This document shows, piece by piece, positions 13,907-20,342 of a stretch of 23,117 nt of DNA (the first letter of the stretch is position 1; each line of letters starts with the position of its first letter). A model generated the notes under the pieces. It was not told where the DNA came from and did not search any database. It worked only from the letters and a program-made list of their open reading frames with translations. The position numbers and the translations under genes are program-made. Source of the stretch: CAZVCJ01 sp964625745 (GTDB lineage Bacteria; Chloroflexota; Anaerolineae; VGOG01); the NCBI GenBank assembly GCA_964625745.1, contig CAZVCJ010000057.1, positions 1 through 23,117 of the forward strand, given 5' to 3'.

Positions 13907-14185
13907 ATGGCCGACTTGGCAATTGTACTGACCATTCCGCAGCTTAATGTGAAGCGGGAAACCGTCGAAGTGCCTGACGACGGACGGATTGATGCACTGT
14001 GTGCTGCCCTGGGTGAGGAATTCAAGATTCCGACAGTGGACAGCGAGGGCAGTCCGGTGTCTTACAAGCTGGAAAACGAAACGCAGAAGTTTGTATACAA
14101 GGATAGCGACACCCTTGTCTCGCGTGATACGAAGCCCAACGATTCCTGTGTCCTGACGTATGAATACGAGCCCGGGCTTCAATAG
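13907..14185 (+). CDS. Small ubiquitin-like protein (Ubl), no terminal GG
   Basis: A 92-residue protein starting at ATG 13907, five bases after AAGGAGG; the upstream in-frame ATG at 13862 has no comparable site. The pattern of strands and one helix (ADLAIVLTIPQLN, VKRETVEVPDDGRIDALCAAL, then a Tyr/Lys strand region and a final CVLTYEYEPGLQ) fits a beta-grasp ubiquitin fold of ordinary size. It lies between the E1 and E2 genes, where the modifier is expected. The C-terminus is EPGLQ, not GG. It may be activated through a single glycine after trimming, used without cleavage, or act only as a bound cofactor in the manner of YukD-type Ubls. The fold is inferred from pattern and neighbourhood; residue identity with ubiquitin is too low to see by eye. 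Confidence 0.65.
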   Translation: MADLAIVLTIPQLNVKRETVEVPDDGRIDALCAALGEEFKIPTVDSEGSPVSYKLENETQKFVYKDSDTLVSRDTKPNDSCVLTYEYEPGLQ

Positions 14186-14192
14186 TCTGTTA

Positions 14193-14228
14193 CTCCTGGG
14201 GTGAGGACCACGGTTCCCACCCCAGGAG
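14193..14228 (+). promoter_or_regulatory. Hairpin that buries the E2 ribosome site
   Basis: CTCCTGGGGTG (14193-14203) pairs perfectly over 11 bases with CACCCCAGGAG (14218-14228), loop 14 bases. The right arm contains the first part of AGGAGGGGAG, the ribosome site of the E2 gene at 14241. There is no T-run, so it is not a terminator. It could lower E2 translation relative to the Ubl or protect the Ubl message end. Confidence 0.6.
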
Positions 14229-14240
14229 GGGAGACCTGAC

Positions 14241-14909
14241 ATGACCCGCGATCCACGCACCGAGCGGTTGAAAAGCGATCAGCAAACACTGTTGGCACTA
14301 CCGTCCAAATCGTCCTACATCAAGCGAGTAACCAGTCTGGTGTCCTATCAGCCATCTGATAAGTACCAGATTGAGTTCGATCTACCAGGCATCATCAACG
14401 CCAATTTTGACGTGCATCGGGGCTTCTTGTTGACAGTCACTATGGGCCCTCGCTATCCGGTCAGCGAGGGTCCTAAATTTCACATCCAGCCTGTGCTCTT
14501 TCATCCTAACGTCTATCCCTCGGGCGGAATCTGTGCTGCCGCTCACGACCAGCAATACGTGGGATCCTTTCGCATGATTGACTACATCAAGGGTGTGGCG
14601 CGGATGATCGTTTTTACCGAGGACAAATATTATCTGGGCAGCACGGCTCGCATGGATGTGGATATCAACTATGTAAGATGGTGGCGTAATTGGATTGACC
14701 ATTACGAGCGACAGGGACAACTGCCGCTGATCAAAGACTTTTACTTGCTGGACCGGGACATACCGGAGAGTTCGATTCGACGACGCCCGGTGCAACCAAA
14801 GCCACAGATTGTCATCCGTAGGCGAGGCCAAGATGAGCATCCCACAGCCAGACCGGCCCAGGATCGGGAACCACCTCGAATCACCATCAGGCGGCGCAGG
14901 CAAGAATGA
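14241..14909 (+). CDS. E2-like ubiquitin-conjugating enzyme (UBC fold)
   Basis: 222 residues. The UBC core spans about 5-160: strand YQIEFDLPGI, then GPRYPVSEGPKFHIQPVLFHPNVYPSGGICAA, which matches the E2 hallmark 'yP..pP.v.f.t.i.HPNvy.sG.iC'. H88-P89-N90 and C98, seven residues further on, are the expected catalytic set: Asn stabilises the oxyanion and Cys carries the Ubl thioester. The C-terminal 45 residues are an extension with IVIRRRGQ and, as the last residues, RITIRRRRQE. ATG 14241 follows AGGAGGGGAG, which is partly closed in a hairpin. The stop overlaps the start of the JAMM gene (ATGA). It is expected to receive the Ubl from the E1 and cooperate with the RING protein. The E2 call is strong; substrates are unknown. 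Confidence 0.88.
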   Translation: MTRDPRTERLKSDQQTLLALPSKSSYIKRVTSLVSYQPSDKYQIEFDLPGIINANFDVHRGFLLTVTMGPRYPVSEGPKFHIQPVLFHPNVYPSGGICAAAHDQQYVGSFRMIDYIKGVARMIVFTEDKYYLGSTARMDVDINYVRWWRNWIDHYERQGQLPLIKDFYLLDRDIPESSIRRRPVQPKPQIVIRRRGQDEHPTARPAQDREPPRITIRRRRQE

Positions 14910-15517
14910 GAATCAGGCGAGCGCAGCCACAGACAGTTGAACCAGTTCCTCGGCCCCTTCCTTTCCGGGACCCAACCTGGGTAGGGGTGCGCTACCGAAT
15001 GCACGACGCCGTGCGCGGTGGGGAGATGCTCGTATTCATGACCGAGGAGGTGGTGGAGGGGGTACAGGAACACGCTCGCCTGAAACGAGACGAAGTCTTT
15101 GGCATCGTGCTGGGGGACTATGCCGTGGACCGGGAGGCAGGCCAGACATTCCTGATCGTCGAGAGGTACATCGCCTCGGAACTGGCCAAGTCGCACCGGG
15201 ACCACGTCGTAGTTGACCACGAGGCGTGGATGGAGATCCATCACAAGTGGGAGAGCTCTTACCCCAACAAGCTCAAAGTAGGCTGGTACCACACCCATCC
15301 GGGTTATGGCATTTTTCTCTCTCGAAAGGATCTCTTCATCCAAGAGCAATTCTACCGCTATCCTGAGCACAAGTACATGATCGCTTGGGTCCTGGATCCC
15401 TTGGCGGAGATAGAGGCAGAGATGGACAACGGTGTTTTCTTATGGCATGATGGGATAGTCACTGACCGCACCGGATATCTCGTTTTCAGCTGCCGCCCTG
15501 ATGACCCGACGGACTGA
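14906..15517 (+). CDS. JAB/MPN+ (JAMM) metalloprotease, likely Ubl isopeptidase
   Basis: 203 residues with a complete JAMM site: E63 in RDEVFGIVLGD, then H129-T-H131-P-x6-S139-x2-D142 (HTHPGYGIFLSRKD). The two His and the Asp bind zinc; Glu and Ser assist hydrolysis. This family removes ubiquitin-like tags or trims their C-termini. No membrane segment. The first residues, MRIRRAQP, repeat the basic strand-like motif of neighbouring proteins. Its ATG overlaps the E2 stop by four bases (ATGA), so the two are coupled. The predicted job is deconjugation, or maturation of the Ubls that lack an exposed GG. Confidence 0.9.
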   Translation: MRIRRAQPQTVEPVPRPLPFRDPTWVGVRYRMHDAVRGGEMLVFMTEEVVEGVQEHARLKRDEVFGIVLGDYAVDREAGQTFLIVERYIASELAKSHRDHVVVDHEAWMEIHHKWESSYPNKLKVGWYHTHPGYGIFLSRKDLFIQEQFYRYPEHKYMIAWVLDPLAEIEAEMDNGVFLWHDGIVTDRTGYLVFSCRPDDPTD

Positions 15518-15534
15518 AAAGGAGAGAAAATGAT

Positions 15535-16749
15535 ATGGATCGAAGCATAGAGCTCCGGGTAGGGAATGAACTCCTGGAACTTGAAATCCCAGGTGGTACC
15601 ACGGCCGGGGAGGTCGTCGCTGTTCTAGTTCGTCGCGATCTCCTGGCCGCGGATCAGGCTTATTTCCTGGAACATGCTGGACGGCGGTTGGACCAGACGC
15701 AACGCCTGGACGACCTTGACCTGGGGAGAGGAAGAGGCCTGCAGGTCGTTACTGCATCGGGGGTGGCTCCTCAGCTTTTGCCACCCGATGAATCTGTTCC
15801 TTCTTCTGAGACAGAGGGTCCCTCGGTTGAACTACCTGAAACGAAGACGGAAGACCCCGCTTACGAAGGAGCTTTTCAGACCCTTCGCAAGCTTCGCATG
15901 GTCAACCGGGGACTCTTGGACTTTCGTGTCAAAGACCCCGATAAGCGCATTTTTCAGGTTTTTCTCAAGTACCGCACGAGTGCCTTGTACAAGACTCCGC
16001 GCGGCGAGTTGCCGACGGTGATGATTGGCAACGAGGTAGAGGTATATGTCCCGCTAGATTACCCACGACACAGTCCAGTGTTTGTTTGGGCGAGCCGTAT
16101 CTTCCATCCGAATATCGTCGCTGGCGAAGAAGTCCGGCTCCTGGGAAAGACGGTTCCTGGGAGCTTGACCTTGGAAGAAGGGCTCCACTGCCTAGTAGAG
16201 ATGTTGCAATATAAAAAGGGCTGGTATCGTCTGGAGCCAGCGGCTAATAAAGAAGCTGCACAGTGGGCGGCGGACAATCGTCATCTCTTTCCTCTGGGCG
16301 AGAAATCACTGATCACCGAGTTGCCGGTCGGAGAGATAGAGGAGGAAGTAGCAGCAGAGGTAGACTTGCTTCTACCAGAAGAGCCCTCGCCCCCTGAACA
16401 GCCGTCACCTGCTGAGGAGGAACCCAGCCCACTAACTCTGGCAAAGGAAGAAGCTGAAGAATTGTCGCCCCTGCCCCCTGATTCAGAGATGGCAGAAAAG
16501 GTTCTTATCACGTTGCAGGTAGAGGGCAACGAAATCGACGTTCGACTGCCGGTCACGACACCCTTTGGCCAACTGGCTGAGACCATCTTACCCCAGCTAT
16601 CTATGCCGACCACCGATGAGGCCGGTGAGGCAATTCACTATACCTGGGTGTTGGACAGAACGGGGCAGCAGCTTGAAGACCTCTCTCTAGTCGGGCAGGG
16701 GATCGTAGACGGCGACGTCATTGTGCTTTCTCAGCAAGGAGATGATTGA
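15535..16749 (+). CDS. Ubl / inactive E2 / Ubl fusion protein
   Basis: 404 residues in three folded parts. Residues 1-75 are a ubiquitin-like domain (MDRSIELRVGNELLELEIPG, ending GRGRGLQVVTAS; 'LxxLDLGRGRGLQVV' resembles the last strand). Residues about 113-265 are a UBC-like domain with VEVYVPLDYPRHSPVFVWAS, then RIFHPNIVAGEEVRLLG: H191-P192-N193 is kept, but the residue seven further on is R201, not Cys, so it is catalytically dead like UEV proteins. After an acidic Pro/Glu linker (266-320), residues about 322-404 form a second Ubl (KVLITLQVEGNEIDVRLPV to DGDVIVLSQQGDD). Neither Ubl ends in GG. AAAAGGAGAG precedes ATG 15535, 17 bases after the JAMM gene. It may hold E2 and substrate or mimic charged E2; that is inference. 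Confidence 0.75.
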   Translation: MDRSIELRVGNELLELEIPGGTTAGEVVAVLVRRDLLAADQAYFLEHAGRRLDQTQRLDDLDLGRGRGLQVVTASGVAPQLLPPDESVPSSETEGPSVELPETKTEDPAYEGAFQTLRKLRMVNRGLLDFRVKDPDKRIFQVFLKYRTSALYKTPRGELPTVMIGNEVEVYVPLDYPRHSPVFVWASRIFHPNIVAGEEVRLLGKTVPGSLTLEEGLHCLVEMLQYKKGWYRLEPAANKEAAQWAADNRHLFPLGEKSLITELPVGEIEEEVAAEVDLLLPEEPSPPEQPSPAEEEPSPLTLAKEEAEELSPLPPDSEMAEKVLITLQVEGNEIDVRLPVTTPFGQLAETILPQLSMPTTDEAGEAIHYTWVLDRTGQQLEDLSLVGQGIVDGDVIVLSQQGDD

Positions 16750-17281
16750 TTCCCTGTGTACGCCTGGGGCAATGCCAAATACAGCGCCGAGGGTCCCTCT
16801 GGCCCTCCGTTGCTTGGGATTCTTGCTAGTCAGAACCAGAGCCTTGGCTGATCTGGTGGCTGACCCTACCTTCACTGGTGCTCGATTTTCTACTGCAACA
16901 ACACACGTCCTCACTCACCATACCCAAATCCAGCGATGGCAATTCCTATAGCAACATGCCGGTGATCCATGGCAACGGCTGGCTGTTTTCCACTGTTGTG
17001 ATTCCCGCGTAGAAGCCAGGGAGGTTCAGACCTGGCCTTTGCTTCACCTGGCGCGGGCTGTTTACCCTGTTTGTGGCCAGGCGTTGACAACAGATATGGA
17101 GAGGTTGCCCCATTTGTGGTCTGGTGCAACACGAGGCTTGCTGGTTGGCTGTGGGTGGCTGTGGCAACCTTGATTGTCCGGCACAGGGGACTATCACAGC
17201 GCTGAGTCAGTAAGAGCGACGCACCTGTCTTGTCAACCTGCACCAAGAGTTATTGGAGTACCTGCAAAGGAAAGAACGTTC
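16750..17281 (+). other. Gene-poor gap inside the cluster, possible decayed coding DNA
   Basis: No convincing gene was found. A frame from ATG 16742 to 16951 has AAGGAG touching the ATG and no recognisable motif. Further on, a frame ending at 17205 contains PGVDNRYGE (17077-17103) before a hydrophobic stretch, slightly like DUF805-type membrane proteins, but stops interrupt it upstream. AGGTTGCC (17102-17109) can pair with GGCAACCT (17163-17170). It reads best as remnants of one or two lost genes. Confidence 0.35.
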
Positions 17282-17839
17282 ATGAAAGTTGGAGATTTCT
17301 GGCCGTTGACCCAACCCAACCTTGAGGTGCGGTTGTATGGCGCGTTGTCTCATGGCGACCCGTTGGTCTTTTTCCCTTCACCCCTGTTGGAACTGGCCCT
17401 GGAAGTTGAGGGGCAAGGCCAGCAGCTTCTCTTGCTGGGCTCCCGGGTTCAGGAGGAACACTGGACAGCCATCACGGTAACAGAGTGGCGGAATTGGCCT
17501 GCAGACGAGGCGGATGTGGCCCTACCACCGGAGGTTGTGGGCGCGACGCTATTAGAGGTTATGGAAGGAGACAGGGAAGCGAAGCTGAAGCAAGTACAAA
17601 GATGGGCTGCGGCTGTTGATTCTCCCCTGATTTTTCTCCACGGTATCCAAGAGGCGGGGACTACAGCCATTATTGCGGAACTATCTGTCAACGATGGCGC
17701 CTCGGTTCGTGAGATTGACGGGTTCTTTGTCTACTGGCCGATTACCCCGCCTGATTTGCTGGGAACCGAGATGGTATTGGATGAGGCAGGAACCATCCTG
17801 AGTGATGAGGAGGAGGCCATCTCAGCCGACAGACTGTAG
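17282..17839 (+). CDS. Hypothetical protein of the Ubl cluster
   Basis: 185 residues from ATG 17282 (AAAGGAAAG upstream); the frame stays open farther 5' without a better ribosome site. I do not recognise a family. The protein is acidic, with alternating strands (LEVRLYGAL, LALEVEGQGQQLLLLGS, WTAITVTEWRNWP), a helix LKQVQRWAAAVDSPLIFL and a final strand-rich part (TAIIAELSV, IDGFFVYWPI) ending in an acidic tail. No signal peptide, membrane helix or cysteine pairs, so it is probably a soluble cytoplasmic alpha/beta protein. It is followed after 31 bases by the zinc-ribbon gene and shares its orientation with the whole cluster, which suggests an accessory part of the same system. Confidence 0.65.
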   Translation: MKVGDFWPLTQPNLEVRLYGALSHGDPLVFFPSPLLELALEVEGQGQQLLLLGSRVQEEHWTAITVTEWRNWPADEADVALPPEVVGATLLEVMEGDREAKLKQVQRWAAAVDSPLIFLHGIQEAGTTAIIAELSVNDGASVREIDGFFVYWPITPPDLLGTEMVLDEAGTILSDEEEAISADRL

Positions 17840-17870
17840 AAGCACCCGGGATAGCAGAGGGGAGACGAAC

Positions 17871-18389
17871 ATGAATAGAAAAATCAGGGTTCAGCGCCAG
17901 GGCGTAGTTTCTTCAGAGGACCGCAAGCGCGTGCGCATCGGGCGGGACCAGGTGCAGCACATGAACGAGAAACTAGAGCGCGCCAGGGCAGGGCGAGATG
18001 TAGCAATGATAGCCAGGCGGGTTGCTGTGCTCAGTCGCTGCTCACAACAGGAAAGCGCGGAATACTTTATCATATTTGGGGAAGTAGCAGAAGGTAAATG
18101 GGCAGTGGTGGATGTTTCCATCTCCAGTCACACTGGGTCTGCTGGCGACGAGGCTGCACTGCTCACAGCCACAGGCCTGGATTGGACCGGCTATACCGGG
18201 TGTCCCTATTGCAGTAGTGAGTCTGTGTTCAAGCACTGTGGGCGTTTGTCATGCCATGGATCAGCCTATCAAAAATCGGGTAAAACGTGGGTTCGGTGCC
18301 CCTGGTGTGGGACAACGTCTTACCTCGAAGGGACTTTCGATGATGTCAGCGGAGAGCGAGCTGGCGACAAAGGGGGAAAGCGCAAGTAA
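17871..18389 (+). CDS. Zinc-ribbon protein resembling the TerY C-terminal metal-binding domain
   Basis: 172 residues from ATG 17871 (AGGGGAG upstream). The N-terminus repeats the cluster motif: KIRVQRQGVVSS (4-15) and RVRIGRDQV. A mixed alpha/beta stretch follows (about 30-105). The C-terminal part has C111-x2-C114, C123-x4-C128 and C143-x2-C146, with GCPYCSSES, CGRLSCHG and RCPWCG. This spacing and the 'CPWCG' ending match the metal-binding domain attached to or beside TerY-type vWA proteins in tellurite/stress operons, where vWA, zinc domain, kinase and phosphatase occur together. The next gene is a vWA protein overlapping by one base (TAATG), so the two likely form a vWA/zinc-ribbon pair. 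The family match is by eye; tellurite resistance itself is not implied. Confidence 0.65.
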   Translation: MNRKIRVQRQGVVSSEDRKRVRIGRDQVQHMNEKLERARAGRDVAMIARRVAVLSRCSQQESAEYFIIFGEVAEGKWAVVDVSISSHTGSAGDEAALLTATGLDWTGYTGCPYCSSESVFKHCGRLSCHGSAYQKSGKTWVRCPWCGTTSYLEGTFDDVSGERAGDKGGKRK

Positions 18390-19123
18390 TGGGCAAGCAA
18401 ATCCAGATTTCTCGTCGGGAGATAGCGCCTTCCGACCCACGGTCAGGCAGACGCAAGAGGCCGTTACGCCTGACGCTGGAAGACCTGGATCGAGTTCAAC
18501 AGAAGAGATTGGCTGAGCCTCGCCAAGCGCAACGCCGGCTGGCGAAGGAGCCACTGGATATTATGTTGGCTTTGGACATTTCCGGAAGCATGTCGGCTGA
18601 CGATTTCCCTCCCAGCCGGTTAGAAGCAGCCAAGCAGGCAGCCATGCATTTCACCATAACCAAGATCGTGCGCGGTTACGCTGACCGGGTAGGACTTCTC
18701 GTTTTCAGCGGCACAGCAGATTTAATCTTGTCGCCTACAGCCGAGCTAGAGCGAGTGAAAGCCACCATCGCTCGAATTTCGAAGGTCAAGTATACGGGGA
18801 CTGCCATTGGGCTGGCGCTGCGAAAGGCGTGGCAGGCGCTTCAGGCATCGAGTTCACGTGACAAGCAAGCGATCATCCTCCTGACAGATGGGGAGAACAA
18901 CGTGGCTCCGGCCCCGGAAGAGGTGGCCCAGAACGAATTGGGCTGCCCCGTCTATCCCATAGGCCTGGGCACACCGGGAGGCGCTGTCGTTGGCTGGGGG
19001 CTCCGGTCGCAGCTCAATGAGCCGTGCTTGGTGCGGTTGGCGACCCTGACGGGGGGGAGCTACCATCGGGCTCCTGGCACAGAGGAATTGATGGCCATCT
19101 ACGAGCAGTTGGCCCATTTGTAG
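18389..19123 (+). CDS. Intracellular vWA-domain protein with complete MIDAS
   Basis: 244 residues. The N-terminal 55 are basic and begin MGKQIQISRREIAPSD, the cluster's shared strand-like motif. The vWA domain (about 58-244) has all metal-site parts: D63-I-S65-G-S67 (LALDISGSM), T136 or T138 in YTGTAIG, and D167 in LLTDGENN. No signal peptide, so it acts in the cytoplasm as a metal-dependent protein-binding module, as in TerY- and BatA-like families. Its ATG shares an A with the stop of the zinc-ribbon gene (TAATG), which couples them. It probably scaffolds complexes in the Ubl system; which partner it binds is not visible. Confidence 0.85.
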   Translation: MGKQIQISRREIAPSDPRSGRRKRPLRLTLEDLDRVQQKRLAEPRQAQRRLAKEPLDIMLALDISGSMSADDFPPSRLEAAKQAAMHFTITKIVRGYADRVGLLVFSGTADLILSPTAELERVKATIARISKVKYTGTAIGLALRKAWQALQASSSRDKQAIILLTDGENNVAPAPEEVAQNELGCPVYPIGLGTPGGAVVGWGLRSQLNEPCLVRLATLTGGSYHRAPGTEELMAIYEQLAHL

Positions 19124-19133
19124 CAGCAAGCCG

Positions 19134-19832
19134 ATGGACAGCTCGAGTTATTTTATCAAGATCACCAAAGAGGATGTGGAGCGCGCGGCCCGTCAGATGG
19201 GGGCAGGGCCATCGTTCTCGTCTACGGATCGGGGGTTGCTGGATCGTCTGCGGCGATTCTGGTCCTCGCAGGTCAGGCGGCTGGAACCTTGGCCGTTTCC
19301 TACCGGACCGACTTCACGGCCTCGGCGGATCACGCTGCCCCGGCAGCCAGTCCGACGTATCCGCTTGGCACGGGAGGACGACGACTGGCAGGCGTTGGCC
19401 ATCTATATGGTGGAGTTGATCAACGAGGATCGGCGACAGTACCCCGAAGAATCGGGGCACGCCCAGCCGTTGCGATGGCACGAACAGGTAGCCGAGGTCG
19501 CCAAGCAGCACAGCCTGGACATGTCGCGCCGGGAGTTCATGGCCCACGTGAATCCTGATGGGCAAACGCCCTTCGACCGGCTAAGGGCTGCCCGCATCCT
19601 GTTTCTGTGCGCCGGGGAGAACGTAGCACTAATGACGACTGAGGGGGGCATGGCATCTATTCGTGCCTCACTGGAGCAGATCCAGTGCGGCTTAATGAAC
19701 GAACCCCCGAACCAGCAGAACCATCGGGGCAACATTCTCAACCCGGCCTTTACCCACGTCGGCATCGGGATTGCCTATGATGGTCCGGGCCGGTTAGCCG
19801 TCACCCAGGACTTTATTCAGTCGTGGCTTTGA
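19134..19832 (+). CDS. CAP (SCP/PR-1) domain protein without a signal peptide
   Basis: 232 residues. The C-terminal 145 form a CAP domain: LRWHEQVAEVAKQHSLDM, FMAHVNPDGQTPFDRL, CAGENVA, then QNHRGNILNPAFTHVGIGI. The paired His and Glu residues of the CAP cavity (AHVNP, AGENV, QNHRGN) are present. Bacterial CAP proteins are nearly always exported, but here the N-terminal 90 residues are polar and basic, with RRITLPRQPVRRIRLARE resembling the shared tail motif. No signal or membrane segment is seen, so it is probably cytoplasmic. ATG 19134 lies ten bases after the vWA stop with a weak ribosome site, suggesting coupling. It is the last intact gene of the main cluster. Its biochemical role is not known. 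Confidence 0.82.
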   Translation: MDSSSYFIKITKEDVERAARQMGAGPSFSSTDRGLLDRLRRFWSSQVRRLEPWPFPTGPTSRPRRITLPRQPVRRIRLAREDDDWQALAIYMVELINEDRRQYPEESGHAQPLRWHEQVAEVAKQHSLDMSRREFMAHVNPDGQTPFDRLRAARILFLCAGENVALMTTEGGMASIRASLEQIQCGLMNEPPNQQNHRGNILNPAFTHVGIGIAYDGPGRLAVTQDFIQSWL

Positions 19833-19850
19833 CGAGGAAACTCGGATGGA

Positions 19851-20103
19851 ATGATAAAGGAGCTCTGGTATACGCTGGGGACCAAGGAACGAGCGATTGC
19901 CGGCGTCGTGCTGTTTATCATCCTGACTGTTCGTGCTCAATGAATGGTGCCAAGGTAACACCTTGTTGGCAACCACCCTGGCTATTGCTGGGCTGTCTTT
20001 CGTGGCCCTTATGTGGTATTTCCTCACTTCCACCCACACTGTAGTACACCCTAAAGCGCCGCTATTGAAGAGGCTTGTCAATGAGGGCTGTCACTCGACC
20101 TAG
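19851..20103 (+). pseudogene. Frameshifted small two-TM membrane protein
   Basis: ATG 19851 (GGATGG upstream) gives MIKELWYTLGTKERAIAGVV, then LFIILTVRAQ and a stop at 19941. The next frame carries on with a second hydrophobic helix, NTLLATTLAIAGLSFVALMW, then YFLTS and a basic tail, to TAG at 20101. A single slip near 19925-19935 would join them into a protein of about 84 residues with two membrane helices. It could be real decay or a sequence error. No family is recognised. Confidence 0.45.
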
Positions 20104-20146
20104 TACACGTGGGCGTAAATCCTTCCCCAGTTAGGCGTCGGGCCAG

Positions 20147-20277
20147 AGCGCCGGTCGAGTAGGAGCGAAGCGACGTATCGAGACCAAGCGGCTTGTGCAA
20201 GGTGCTTTCGTAGGCGGGAAACGCTTGGTTTCGATACACTTCTCCGCTGGCGCTACGAAGTTACTCAACCGGCGCTT
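20147..20277. repeat. REP-like imperfect inverted repeat
   Basis: Left arm AGCGCCGGTCGAGTA...CGTATCGAGACCAAGCG (20147-20190) and right arm CGCTTGGTTTCGATACAC...TACTCAACCGGCGCTT (20222-20277) are imperfect reverse complements of about 45-55 bases. The 'GGTCGAGTA ... TATCGAGACC' theme is widespread in GC-rich bacteria as a small non-coding repeat (from recall). It lies directly upstream of a lipoprotein gene with no good start codon. Confidence 0.7.
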
Positions 20278-20342
20278 GCCCTGCAACTACCGAAGGATTT
20301 CCGCCGCGATGTACTAGTCAGATCGTCCTGTGTGTTTTCATA

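Noticed and set aside
16742..16951. Possible 69-residue protein after the Ubl/pseudo-E2/Ubl gene
   Set aside because: AAGGAG directly touches the ATG with no spacing, and the protein has no pattern; it is described as part of the gap.
17027..17205. DUF805-like membrane protein, from PGVDNRYGE and a hydrophobic stretch
   Set aside because: Only a nine-residue resemblance; the frame is closed upstream and lacks the expected helices.
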